A stretch of 64,000 nucleotides of DNA from Paenibacillus_D sp047238105 (GTDB lineage: Bacteria; Bacillota; Bacilli; Paenibacillales; Paenibacillaceae), in contig NZ_JBDFMD010000001.1 of NCBI RefSeq assembly GCF_047238105.1, forward strand, positions 5,766,001 through 5,830,000, given 5' to 3'. Positions 34,852 to 43,740 of this stretch are shown here, in pieces. The translations under genes and the position numbers were made by a program. Within the stretch, counting starts at the first letter, position 1. Every line of letters starts with the position of its first letter. The notes beneath the pieces were generated by a model that did not search any database, was not told the DNA's origin, and saw nothing but the letters and a program-made list of their open reading frames with translations.

Positions 34852-35015
34852 CTGTTGAAAAAAGAAAGCCTACAGTCACGGATCGATCTTCCAATCGCTG
34901 TTGTCCCCAGATTTCTTGATTTTATACCCCTTTTAGGGGTGAAATCCGGGGGACAAAGGTGAACGCTTCGCTTCTCCAGATTCGATTCCGTGCCTCTCCG
35001 GCCATTTTTCAACAG
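34852..35015. repeat. Nested-hairpin element family E1, copy a
   Basis: Outer arms CTGTTGAAAAA and TTTTTCAACAG; inner arms TTGTCCCCAGATTT and AAATCCGGGGGACAA; innermost CCCC-TTTTA-GGGG. It shares TCGATCTTCC, CGCTTCGCTTCTCCAGA and other blocks with the copies at 41573 and 61278. It sits just downstream (3') of hslO. Confidence 0.75.
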
Positions 35016-35123
35016 TCTGACTTTTGTATCTACGACCTCGCAGCAAGCCCAATCTGCCGAGAATAAGTGTGCATTTGCCCTTATCGAGAAAATCTGTCAT
35101 CGGCTATAACAAGCCGCTCCCTC

Positions 35124-35975
35124 TCACAAGAAAGCTGTCAGCTCGTCGGGCGAGAACGTATAGGCTGCTCCGCACTTGTGGCAGACGAATTCGACTGTTT
35201 CCGAAGCGAACCTTGCCTTCTGTAATTCCGCCCGGTCCAGGGCATACAGCATCGGGTAGAAGAGCTCGCGGGAGCAGTCGCAATACCACCTCAGGGGTGC
35301 TTCCGTCAGCGCCTCCGTCATCCCGAAGAGCAGGGCAGGCAGCGTGTGAAGCGGTACATGCGGATCCGAAGCGATCGAGACACCGGCAGCGAGCAGGGTT
35401 CTAAGTTCGTGTAATAGGGATAGGGGAGCGCCGGGCAGCAGCTGGATGGCGATGCCCCGTCCAAGCGTCAGGGCGCCCTCGTCGCTCCACTGCTCGGAGG
35501 ACCAGAAGAAGGTGGGGGTCTGCTCGCTCTGCGAATAATAATGGGCCAGATCGTCCGTAATCGTCCCATAAGGCATGTCCGTAATCCCTGTAAATAAACG
35601 CTGCATGCCGATATCGCGCAGTACCTGGACACAACCCCGCGTCCCCGTCAGCTGCCCGATCTCATCACCCCCTATCACGAGCGCGTCGGACAGGCAGGCG
35701 TCGCTTACATATCCCCGTACATGCCCCAGATCGTCCGCCTCGGCGAACAGCACGCGGCTGCGGTCGCTGCCTTTGATCTTGTAAGTCACCCGCTCGTTGT
35801 CCTTCATAAAACCTGTCGTCAAGCCAGCTACAGCAAGCAGGCGCGCCAAGGCCACTCTGACCCCTTGGGACAAGTGCGGGCCACGGCAGCCGCTGCCGAG
35901 CAGCTCCGTATGCTCGGTGAAAACGAGCCGGGCATTGCTACAGGGTGTCAGTCCTTTAAGTTGTATGTCAGTCAT
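35124..35975 (-). CDS. hslO: Redox-regulated chaperone Hsp33
   Basis: 283 residues from the ATG at 35975, eight bases after AAAGGAG. The four zinc-binding cysteines of Hsp33 are present: C232-D-C234 (WYCDCS) and C265-H-K-C268 (FVCHKCG), with the usual substrate-binding domain before them. Oxidation releases the zinc and activates this holdase against unfolded proteins during oxidative stress. It is divergent from a MerR/TipAS regulator, and its promoter has MerR-type architecture, so control by that neighbour is likely. Confidence 0.95.
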   Translation of the reverse strand: MTDIQLKGLTPCSNARLVFTEHTELLGSGCRGPHLSQGVRVALARLLAVAGLTTGFMKDNERVTYKIKGSDRSRVLFAEADDLGHVRGYVSDACLSDALVIGGDEIGQLTGTRGCVQVLRDIGMQRLFTGITDMPYGTITDDLAHYYSQSEQTPTFFWSSEQWSDEGALTLGRGIAIQLLPGAPLSLLHELRTLLAAGVSIASDPHVPLHTLPALLFGMTEALTEAPLRWYCDCSRELFYPMLYALDRAELQKARFASETVEFVCHKCGAAYTFSPDELTAFL

Positions 35976-36031
35976 AGCAGTCACTCCTTTCCGCTGCCTG
36001 TCAGGGCAGTTGCCAAGTCTGACTAAATAGC

Positions 36032-36062
36032 ATTATAATTCCTCACGTAACGTTAGGATCAA
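36032..36062 (-). promoter_or_regulatory. MerR-type hslO promoter with 19-bp spacer and operator
   Basis: On the minus strand: TTGATC (36057-36062), exactly 19 bases, then perfect TATAAT (36032-36037). The spacer contains the near-palindrome CCTAACGTTACGTGAGG (36041-36057; 7 of 8 arm positions match). An over-long spacer with the operator inside it is the hallmark of promoters that MerR-family activators untwist. Confidence 0.75.
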
Positions 36063-36101
36063 GAGCAGATTAGCCATAGCTAGGCAGAAGGAGGGAAAGA
36101 C

Positions 36102-36842
36102 ATGCCAGAGAGACAGTGGAAAGTAGGCGCATTGGCCAAACAGAGCGGCGTTACCGTGAGAACGCTGCATTACTATGACGAGATCGGCTTGCTCTCGCCG
36201 TCCATGCAGACGGAGTCGGGACATCGCTTGTATACGAATGAGGATGTGGGACGGCTGTATCAGGTACTTATGCTGAAGCGGCTGGGGTTTGCCTTGGAGG
36301 ATATCAAGTCCATCCTGGACCATCCGGATACGCATCCGGCAGGGATCCTGAGCTTGCAGCTGGAGCGCCTCGACCAGCAGATCGAGGCAGCAACCAGACT
36401 GCGCCTTGAGCTGGCACAGATGGCAGAGCTTGTGCAGCGCGGTAGTGTGCTATCGGGGAGCGGCATGCTGCGAATGATGCAGATGATGAACATGCTGGAT
36501 AGTCCGTACTTTGAGCCGGGGCAGGCTGCCGAGCTCAAGTGGCGCATCCAGCATGGGCATTCATCCTTTCAGCATCAATATGCCGAAGGCGAGCAACTGC
36601 TCGCAGCGTTCAAGCAGGCGATGCAAACGGGGAAGCGACCGGATGATCCCGCCGCGCAGGTACTGGCTGAGCAGTGGCTGGCTGCGCTGCGGGAAACAGG
36701 GGGAGACCGACAGGAGCTGATGCAGGCGGCAGAGCAATATTATAGCGAGCATCCGGCAGAGGCTGTGCAGTATGGCATGAGCGCGGAGCTCTATGATTAT
36801 ATACGCACGGCTGTCGCTCATCTTCATACCGGCGAGAATTAA
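36102..36842 (+). CDS. MerR-family regulator with TipAS effector domain
   Basis: 246 residues. The N-terminal MerR winged helix reads WKVGALAKQSGVTVRTLHYYDEIGLLSPS, followed by a dimerisation coiled coil (about 78-125) and a C-terminal TipAS-like globin-fold domain (about 130-240), which in relatives binds thiopeptide or other multidrug ligands. Preceded by GAAGGAGG. The divergent hslO promoter carries a MerR-type operator 45 bases before this ATG, so it may control hslO and itself. The effector is unknown. Confidence 0.9.
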   Translation: MPERQWKVGALAKQSGVTVRTLHYYDEIGLLSPSMQTESGHRLYTNEDVGRLYQVLMLKRLGFALEDIKSILDHPDTHPAGILSLQLERLDQQIEAATRLRLELAQMAELVQRGSVLSGSGMLRMMQMMNMLDSPYFEPGQAAELKWRIQHGHSSFQHQYAEGEQLLAAFKQAMQTGKRPDDPAAQVLAEQWLAALRETGGDRQELMQAAEQYYSEHPAEAVQYGMSAELYDYIRTAVAHLHTGEN

Positions 36843-36859
36843 CAGCCCGTCTGCGCCGC

Positions 36860-38467
36860 CTATCCCGTCGCTTGGGTGCGGTATTCCGAAGGGGTCATGC
36901 CGGTGATTTTCTTGAACACTTGCGTGAAGTAGCGCGGATCCTGATACCCGACCAGAGGCGCCAGCTGGTACACCTTGACCTCGGTATGCTCCAGGATATA
37001 ACGGGCCTTATCGATCCGGCAGCGGGTCAGGTACTCCAGGAAGGTCAGTCCGGCAACCTGCTTGAACAACGCGCAGAAATGACTGGTGCTGAGGCCGACG
37101 AAGTCCGATACCTCATCAATGCCCAGATCATTGCGGTAGTGGTTGTCGATATAGCGCTGCGCCTTGCCGATCAGCGCTGCGCCGTCTTGCTGATCCCGAG
37201 CGCCCAGCTGCAGCTCGGTCCAATGCCGATAGGCTTCCTTCAGCGCGGCAATCGCCATCTCCAGGGTGACCGCTTCCTCCATCTGCTGCAGCAGTCCGTC
37301 GATGGGCAGCTCGCTGGCGAGCTGCAGCTGGCCGAACTCGCGGTGCGAGACGATGGCGATCTCGGTCATGAAGCGCAGCAGTGACTCGCGGGACATCCCG
37401 CCGCCCTCCAGCTCCAGCTGGAGCTGATCGAGCAGCCCGAGCAGCCGAAAGAGGTCGAGAGACCGGATCGCCTGCATCAGCTCCTCCTCGATCCAGCGGG
37501 GATAAGGCCATTGCTCAGGGCGGCCCGTCTCTGGCGAGGTGTCAGGCCGGTCAGCGAATACCGTCTGCTGACCGGCGAAGAAGCGCTGGTACAGGGCGCT
37601 CTGCGCGCTGCGGTACGCGGCGTTGAGCTGGTCCAGCCCCCGCACCGGCCGGCTGAAGCCGACGGAACAGGCCAGCTTGGCGTAGGTTGCGATGTGCCGG
37701 ACGATCTCCCCGCCCAGGCTTTCCTTGCGCCGGTCCATCTCCGCTGGGAAGAGCAGGATCCATTCGCCGCTATGGAAGGGGAACATCGCCAGCCCTTCGT
37801 TTTGCGCGGACCACTCCTCGAGAATATTGCGGACGGCGAACATCCAGAGCCGCTTCTCGTCCGGCGTCCACTGCTTGTTGACGGAGGCGAAACGGTCGAG
37901 CTGGACGATCGCCATCAGATAAGGCTGCTCGAGCAGACTCATCTCCAGCCATTTGAGATGCTGCAGAGGGCGTGAGTTGCCCTCGGTCAGCTCCGCGAGC
38001 AGCCGTTCGCGTGCCAGCAGCGACAGCGCCTGCACGGAGTGCAGGAGCTGATCGCTCTCCTCCCGGGCCCGCCGTTCGGCCTCCAGTTTGACGACGGACT
38101 TGCGGATGATATGGGTCAGCTCCTCATGATCGATCGGCTTCAGCAGATAGTCCGATGCGCCTTCGCGGATCGCCCGTCTGGCGTATTCGAAGTCGCCGTA
38201 CCCGCTGATGACGATGAAGATGAGCCTGGCATCGCAGCTCCGCACTTCCGACATGAGCGCGATGCCATCGATGGAAGGCATCCGGATATCGCTGATAATG
38301 ATGTCAGGCTTGTGCTGATGATACAGCTGCAGCGCCTCCTCGCCATTGCGGGCTTTGCCGACGATGCTGACGCCGAGCTCCTCCCAGGGCACGGCCGCTT
38401 CGAGCGAGCGCAGGATGATCGGCTCGTCATCGACAAGCAGGGCGGTATACGGCTGTTGTTTCATCAT
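36860..38467 (-). CDS. YesN-type response regulator, REC plus AraC-type DNA-binding domain
   Basis: 535 residues. REC domain (about 8-125) with phospho-acceptor Asp60 (IIISDIRMP) and acidic DDE at 13-15; a central region of about 270 residues; C-terminal AraC helix-turn-helix pair (IDEVSDFVGLSTSHFCALFK and YQDPRYFTQVFKKITGMTP). Partner of the histidine kinase at 39822-41540. It overlaps the stop of the intervening solute-binding protein gene by four bases. It probably activates the sugar ABC genes just upstream (41909-45160). Confidence 0.95.
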   Translation of the reverse strand: MMKQQPYTALLVDDEPIILRSLEAAVPWEELGVSIVGKARNGEEALQLYHQHKPDIIISDIRMPSIDGIALMSEVRSCDARLIFIVISGYGDFEYARRAIREGASDYLLKPIDHEELTHIIRKSVVKLEAERRAREESDQLLHSVQALSLLARERLLAELTEGNSRPLQHLKWLEMSLLEQPYLMAIVQLDRFASVNKQWTPDEKRLWMFAVRNILEEWSAQNEGLAMFPFHSGEWILLFPAEMDRRKESLGGEIVRHIATYAKLACSVGFSRPVRGLDQLNAAYRSAQSALYQRFFAGQQTVFADRPDTSPETGRPEQWPYPRWIEEELMQAIRSLDLFRLLGLLDQLQLELEGGGMSRESLLRFMTEIAIVSHREFGQLQLASELPIDGLLQQMEEAVTLEMAIAALKEAYRHWTELQLGARDQQDGAALIGKAQRYIDNHYRNDLGIDEVSDFVGLSTSHFCALFKQVAGLTFLEYLTRCRIDKARYILEHTEVKVYQLAPLVGYQDPRYFTQVFKKITGMTPSEYRTQATG

Positions 38468-39810
38468 GGATTCCCCCCTGTACTGTTTCGTAGTTGCCAG
38501 TAAGCCTCAGAGGCATCGTCCATCTGCTGAAGCGCCTCCTCCGGCCGGATCGCCAAGTTGAGGAGCTGATCGTTGACCGCGAGGAATGTTCGCCTCACCT
38601 CGGGAGAGAGGACATTGTCATAGGCGATGAACGTCTGCGGTTTGCTCTCCATCAGCATGTGCAGCTGGGCGAATACCGGCCCCGTCCGGGACGGATCAAA
38701 AGTAATCGGCATCGAGGGCAGGCGGAGACCTTCATAGACGATCCGTTGCTGCACGTCTTCTGTATAGAGTCTGCGCATCAACTCGAGCGCCAGCTCCAGG
38801 CGCAGCCCGCTCAGTTCGGCTGAGAGCGCCAGCCCGATCGAGTAGCCGCCAGCCATGCTGCGGGTCTGACCTTGATGAAGCCCAGGGAAAGGCATGACGC
38901 CGATATCCCCGGGACCCAGAGCCGCATCAGGCGGGCTCAGCAGCGTAATGTCCCAATTGCCGTTGAGATACATCGCCGCCCTGCCCTCGGTGAACAAGGC
39001 GATAGCTTCTTCCGTCGAGACGGCAGAAAAACTATCATTGAACGCGCCCATCTCGATCCAGGAGCGGAGCAGCGCCAGCGCCTCCGTATAAGCCGGGTTG
39101 AGGAAACGCTCCTCCCGGCTTCCCCGGGCCAATGCACCGATCAGTTCCGGGCCGGCAAGCCGGTCCATCAGATAATGGGTATAGATCGCGCCGGGCCATT
39201 GTTCTTCGTTGCCCAGCGCAAATGGGATCGTACCCTGCTGAAGGAGGACCGGTATAGCCCGGGACAGCTCTTCCAACGTCGTCGGCGGCGCCAGTCCGGC
39301 TTGTTCGAACAGACGGCGGTTATAAAAGATCGGCTCGGCATGGCCCTCAAAGGGGAGACCGTAGATCCGCTCATCCAGCACCCACAGGCTGAGATCGTGG
39401 AAGCTGAGTCCCTCGGAGGCTACGAAGCCGGTCAGATCCATCAGCCGCTCGGAACGGGCATACGGCTCGAACTCGGCGCCGCCGAACAACACGAACAGAT
39501 CAGGCGGGGTACCGGTGACCATCTCGCTCTTGAGCTTCTGCTCGCGGTGGATCGTCTGATCGATGCCCTCGAAGTTGACTTTGACATTGGCATGCTCCTG
39601 CTCGAAGCTGCGGACGGCATCCTCGAAGATCGCCAGGATCGGCCGGTCATGCTCCTTGGTCCAGAAGTGGCGGAAGGTCAGCGTTACCTTCTCGGGATCG
39701 GCTACTGCCGGCTGCTCGCGGCTTCCTGTGAAACTGTACAGGATCACGGAGGCAAGAGCGAGGCCGTAGAGCGCAAAGAGCAGCGTTTTGTTTCGTTGAC
39801 GGACACTCAT
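38464..39810 (-). CDS. Membrane-anchored extracellular solute-binding protein inside a two-component operon
   Basis: 448 residues from the ATG at 39810 behind GAGGAAG. Family 1 (maltose-type) binding protein: TLTFRHFWTKEHD, LMDLTGF, YGLPFEGHAEPIFYNRRLFEQAGL, MYLNGNWD. The N-terminus has a hydrophobic stretch (TLLFALYGLALASVILYSF) but no lipobox cysteine, so it is held by a helix and not by lipid. Its gene lies between the kinase and regulator genes, with a four-base overlap to the regulator. A sensory, not transport, role is likely: it may bind a sugar outside the cell and signal through the kinase. Confidence 0.85.
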   Translation of the reverse strand: MSVRQRNKTLLFALYGLALASVILYSFTGSREQPAVADPEKVTLTFRHFWTKEHDRPILAIFEDAVRSFEQEHANVKVNFEGIDQTIHREQKLKSEMVTGTPPDLFVLFGGAEFEPYARSERLMDLTGFVASEGLSFHDLSLWVLDERIYGLPFEGHAEPIFYNRRLFEQAGLAPPTTLEELSRAIPVLLQQGTIPFALGNEEQWPGAIYTHYLMDRLAGPELIGALARGSREERFLNPAYTEALALLRSWIEMGAFNDSFSAVSTEEAIALFTEGRAAMYLNGNWDITLLSPPDAALGPGDIGVMPFPGLHQGQTRSMAGGYSIGLALSAELSGLRLELALELMRRLYTEDVQQRIVYEGLRLPSMPITFDPSRTGPVFAQLHMLMESKPQTFIAYDNVLSPEVRRTFLAVNDQLLNLAIRPEEALQQMDDASEAYWQLRNSTGGNP

Positions 39811-39821
39811 ACTCTTCCTCC

Positions 39822-41540
39822 TCACGGGATAATCTTCGGCACACGGATACGGATGGTTGCGCCGGCTCCCGGAGATGAGCATATCATCATGCCGTAGGGC
39901 GCACCGAACCTGATCCTTACCCGTTCATGCACGTTGCGCAGTCCGACGCCGCGGTCCTTATCCTTCGCCTCTGACGAAGCATCCTTTTGTCCGAGCCGTA
40001 GGAGCACGCCTTCGTCGAAGCCCGGTCCGTTATCGGCCACCTCGATCCAGACATCGCCGTAGGCTTCATAAGCGCGGATATGAATCAGTCCCTGCTGCTT
40101 CATCGACTCTATCGCATGATAGAGTGCATTCTCCACGATCGGCTGTACGATCAGCTTTTGGGTCACCACATGCTCCAGCTCTTCCGGCAGCTCCAGCGTA
40201 TAGTCGAACTGGTCCTCGAAGCGGAACTTCTGGATGTTCAGATAATGCTTCACATGCTCGAACTCGGTGCAGAGCGGGATGAGCTCCTTGTTCTCGCTGA
40301 TGCTGATCCGCAGCAGCCTGCCGAGCGAGATGACCATACGGCTGATATCCTTGTTGCCCTGGAGGACCGCCATCGAGTTGATCGATTCCAGCGAATTGTA
40401 GATAAAATGCGGATTGATCTGCGCGACCAGCGCCTGCAGCTCCGCTTCCTTCTTGAGCTGCTGCTCGGCCTCGACCTGGGCGAGCAGATCGCGGATCTGA
40501 CCGCTCATCCGGTTGAAGCCGTGGACGAGCATATCCGACTCGTCGCTGGGGGCGCCGGCGCGGCGGATCGGCTGAAAGCTGCGCTGCTCCACCCGGGCCA
40601 TGCCGCTCACCGTATCGCTGATGCTGCGGACAAGCCGACGGACGAAGAAGCGGTCGAACATGAAGGCGGTCAGCAGGGAAAACGCACCGAGCAGAAGCGC
40701 CGTATTGCGGATCGGAATCGATTCGGCCTGCAGTGCCGTCGTCGGCGTGATGGCGATCAGATACCACTGCGGGTGATGCGACGGCAGATAGGTGATCAGC
40801 GAGCTCACCCCTTGATAATCATCAATATAATAGCTTTTGGATCCGGTCTGCTCCTCGCGCAGGAACGGGAAATCGACCCGCTCGCCGATATGTTCACCAG
40901 ACTTGTCATAGATGATAGCGCCGTCTCTGTTTACAAGCAGGATATCGCCTTGCTCGAGCGTTGCCGTCTCCCAGAAGACCTGGTCGAGCAGCTCGGGCTT
41001 GATCGTGAGGACGAGGGAGCCGATATTCTCAAGCGAATAGTAATCCTTGATGACGCGGGCATGGACAAGTACAGGCCTTCCTGCGCCGGCAGAGCCGTTT
41101 TCTCCGGGACCGGACCAGACGGGACGGCCGGCTTCGCGGCTCATCTCATCGTACCAGGCCTGCTGCCGCAAGGGCTGCGGTTCGTCCAGCAGATTGTAAC
41201 TGTAGACCGGCTGATCCTGGGCATAGAGACTGTAGGACTGGATCATCGGATGATGAATGAGCAGATTGTTGATCTCCTGGCGGCGGTCGTAATCCGGCGG
41301 GATGCCGGGAGATTTGAGCGTCTGCTGGATGACGGGCTGCGTGATGGCCGAGCTGGTGATCGTCGTCACTTCGCTGAGGGCGAACTTCAGCTTGCGGTCG
41401 GTTTCCAGCAGGGAGATCGAGTAGAAATGGCTCGATTTGGACTCGATCACGTCCGAGAACTTAAAGTACGAGATTGCCCCCATGACGATGACCGGAATAA
41501 ACACAAGCAGGATATTGGCCAGCATGATATTGTGCCGCAA
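39822..41540 (-). CDS. YesM-type sensor histidine kinase
   Basis: About 572 residues. N-terminal helix (MLANILLVFIPVIVMGAISYF), an extracellular Cache-like domain (about 30-285), a second helix, HAMP, the His_kinase motif with phospho-His (QINPHFIYNSLESIN) and HATPase_c (ADNGPGFDEG, GVGLRNVHERV). First gene of the kinase/binding-protein/regulator operon. The TTG at 41540 is 17 bases from AAAGGAG (41558-41564). The frame is open five codons further, to an ATC five bases after that site, so the true start may be a rare codon there. Confidence 0.92.
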   Translation of the reverse strand: MRHNIMLANILLVFIPVIVMGAISYFKFSDVIESKSSHFYSISLLETDRKLKFALSEVTTITSSAITQPVIQQTLKSPGIPPDYDRRQEINNLLIHHPMIQSYSLYAQDQPVYSYNLLDEPQPLRQQAWYDEMSREAGRPVWSGPGENGSAGAGRPVLVHARVIKDYYSLENIGSLVLTIKPELLDQVFWETATLEQGDILLVNRDGAIIYDKSGEHIGERVDFPFLREEQTGSKSYYIDDYQGVSSLITYLPSHHPQWYLIAITPTTALQAESIPIRNTALLLGAFSLLTAFMFDRFFVRRLVRSISDTVSGMARVEQRSFQPIRRAGAPSDESDMLVHGFNRMSGQIRDLLAQVEAEQQLKKEAELQALVAQINPHFIYNSLESINSMAVLQGNKDISRMVISLGRLLRISISENKELIPLCTEFEHVKHYLNIQKFRFEDQFDYTLELPEELEHVVTQKLIVQPIVENALYHAIESMKQQGLIHIRAYEAYGDVWIEVADNGPGFDEGVLLRLGQKDASSEAKDKDRGVGLRNVHERVRIRFGAPYGMMICSSPGAGATIRIRVPKIIP

Positions 41541-41572
41541 TTTCAGAGCGATTCACACTCCTTTAAAAAGCA

Positions 41573-41800
41573 TGGTGAAAAGTAGGCCAACGGGTAGTGG
41601 ATCGTTCTGTTGTTCCCAGAATTCTTGAAATAACCTCTGAGAGAGGATGAATTCCGGGAACAGTGTATGCTTCCGAAGCTAGCTTTTCTGCGAAAAGCTT
41701 TCAGGCGAACGCTAAACGCTTTCTGCAAGAAAGCGACTTCGGAAGCATAGTCCAGCGCTTCTCCAGAATCGATCCACACCTCTCCGGCACTTATTCACCA
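41573..41800. repeat. Nested-hairpin element family E1, copy b, with inserted module
   Basis: Outer arms GGTGAA and TTCACC; inner arms TTGTTCCCAGAATTC and GAATTCCGGGAACAG; innermost CCTC-TGAGA-GAGG. A second palindromic module (about 41667-41750), bounded by ATGCTTCCGAAG and CTTCGGAAGCAT, is inserted into the right half and resembles the centre of element E2. The element fills most of the 368-base gap between the ABC operon and the kinase gene; nothing else was recognised there. Confidence 0.75.
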
Positions 41801-41908
41801 ATCTTTTATGAGGGTGCTCATGAAAGAAAAATGAAAGCGCCTGCTTCTACTATTCCTTGATGGCCGCGGCTTGTCAATAGCTGCCTGAACAGGGAGCGGT
41901 CCTAATCC

Positions 41909-42754
41909 TCAACTCTTCACCGCTCCTGAGGTCAGACCGGCGATGAACCAGCGGCTGAACGAGAGGAAGACAACCAGCAGCGGCAGCGTCGCCATGAAGG
42001 TCGCGGACATGATCATGCCGTAGTCCAGGCCGTCGCGGGTAGTGAACAATTGCTGCAGCGCGATCTGGATCGTATAGTTGCTTCGGTCCTTCAAGATGAC
42101 ATAGGGCCAGAAGAAGTCGTTCCAGATATTCATGAACGTAAAGATGCCTAGCGTCGCCAGAGCCGGCGTGATGATCGGCACGACGATGGTCGTGAAGATC
42201 CGCAGATGTCCGGCCCCGTCCATCCGGCCCGCCTCCAGCAGTTCGCCATGCACGGAGGTGGCGATATACTGCCGCATCCAGAAGATGCCGAACGCATTGA
42301 CCATGGCAGGCACGATGAGCGCCTTAAACGTATTGATCCACTCCAGCTTGGTCATGATGACGTAAGTCGGCAGGATGCTGAGCTGCTGCGGTACGAACAG
42401 CGTACCCAGCACGAAGAAGAACAGGAAGTGCTTGTACGGAAAATCATACTTGGCAAACGCGTACCCGGCGAGCGAACAGAAAAACAGAACGGACAAGGTG
42501 ACGGCCGAGGATACGAAGAGCGAGTTGCCCAAGGCGGTCCAAAAATCCATCCGGTCAGTTGCCCGGGTGAAGTTGGCGATGAACTGATCGCTGATCGTCA
42601 CCGTCGGCGGCAGCGTGGAAGCCGCGCCACGAGGGTTGGAAGCGATAACGAACATCCAATAGAAAGGGAAAAATGAAACAAAAGCTCCGAAGCCGAGGAA
42701 GGCGTAATAGCCGATCTTGCTCGGCAGGCCGGGCTTGTCGCCAATCTTGCTCAT
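41909..42754 (-). CDS. Carbohydrate ABC transporter permease (MalG-type)
   Basis: 281 residues from the ATG at 42754, behind GGAGGTG. Six membrane segments and the EAA loop (EAGRMDGAGHLRIFTTIVVPIITPALATLG) of CUT1 permeases; the C-terminus IAGLTSGAVKS is typical of MalG/LacG. It overlaps the upstream permease by four bases (ATGA). No ATPase gene is nearby; Firmicute CUT1 systems commonly share an MsmX-type ATPase. Confidence 0.94.
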   Translation of the reverse strand: MSKIGDKPGLPSKIGYYAFLGFGAFVSFFPFYWMFVIASNPRGAASTLPPTVTISDQFIANFTRATDRMDFWTALGNSLFVSSAVTLSVLFFCSLAGYAFAKYDFPYKHFLFFFVLGTLFVPQQLSILPTYVIMTKLEWINTFKALIVPAMVNAFGIFWMRQYIATSVHGELLEAGRMDGAGHLRIFTTIVVPIITPALATLGIFTFMNIWNDFFWPYVILKDRSNYTIQIALQQLFTTRDGLDYGMIMSATFMATLPLLVVFLSFSRWFIAGLTSGAVKS

Positions 42755-43713
42755 AACGCACCTCCATCCGTGTCGCCGCTCATCCGGCGAGACACCCACA
42801 TGTTGATTAGCGAGAAGACGATGGTGAACAGCAGGAGGAGCACGGCAGTCGCTGCGGCGGTGCCGAAGAAGCTGTTGCCAAACGCTTCGGTGTACAGGTA
42901 GATGACCATCGTCAAGCCTTCCTCACGGGTGGAGCTGGTGCCGCCCTGGCCGAGGTAGACGAAGGGTTCGGTGAACAATTGCAGCGAACCGATCGTCGAC
43001 ATGAGCACCGTGAAGAGGATGAACGGCTTCAGCAGGGGGAGCGTAATCTGCAGGAGCTGCTGGAAGCGGCTGGCGCCGTCGATCCGGGCAGCCTCGTACA
43101 GGTCTGTCGGGATGCTCTGCATGCCGGACAGGTAGATGATCGTGTTGTACCCGGTCCACCGCCACATGACCATCGTCGCGATGGCGATCTTGACGCCCCA
43201 CCAGTCTGACCCCCAGGCCGTAGGGTCGATCCCGATCTGCGCAAGCAGCCAGTTGGCCATCCCGCCGTTGCTGAAGAAGGCGCTGAAGACGAGCGTCACG
43301 GCAACGATCGACGTAATATTCGGCATGAAGTATAACACGCGGAAGGTCTTTTTGAACTTCGTAATCGATGAGTTCAGGAAGACGGCTAACAGCAGCGCGA
43401 GGATGAGCTGCGGGATCGTGCCCAACGCGCTGATGAGCAGCGTATTCGTAAAGGAGGTCCAGAACAGCGGGTCTTCCGTGACGAACTGGTAATTCTGGAA
43501 GCCGACGAAGCTCATCGGTCCGAGTGCATCCCACTTGTAGAAGGACAGATAAAAAGTAAACAGAATCGGATATAGGCCAAAAATCGCGAACAGCAAAAAG
43601 AAAGGTGAAATGAACAGATAAGCTGTCAGACTGCTGCGCTTGCGTTCGGTCAGCCAGCCCTGCTTGCGGACGGCAGCGCTGCGGGCGGGGGCAGCGGGTT
43701 GAGACTGGGGCAT
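42751..43713 (-). CDS. Carbohydrate ABC transporter permease (MalF-type)
   Basis: 320 residues, GGAGGTG upstream. CUT1 permease with a cytoplasmic N-terminus (LTERKRSSLTAYLFISPFF), about six helices and the EAA loop (EAARIDGASRFQQLLQITLPLLKP). Second gene of the binding protein-permease-permease operon. A stem-loop lies between it and the binding-protein gene. Confidence 0.94.
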   Translation of the reverse strand: MPQSQPAAPARSAAVRKQGWLTERKRSSLTAYLFISPFFLLFAIFGLYPILFTFYLSFYKWDALGPMSFVGFQNYQFVTEDPLFWTSFTNTLLISALGTIPQLILALLLAVFLNSSITKFKKTFRVLYFMPNITSIVAVTLVFSAFFSNGGMANWLLAQIGIDPTAWGSDWWGVKIAIATMVMWRWTGYNTIIYLSGMQSIPTDLYEAARIDGASRFQQLLQITLPLLKPFILFTVLMSTIGSLQLFTEPFVYLGQGGTSSTREEGLTMVIYLYTEAFGNSFFGTAAATAVLLLLFTIVFSLINMWVSRRMSGDTDGGAL

Positions 43714-43740
43714 GATGCACCTCCATACGATTTCAATGCG

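Noticed and set aside
40080..41585. Rightward 501-residue open frame
   Set aside because: It is the antisense shadow of the YesM kinase gene, which has clear domains. The same reasoning applies to long antisense frames opposite cntM, the phosphoesterase, the GH4 gene and the nuclease.
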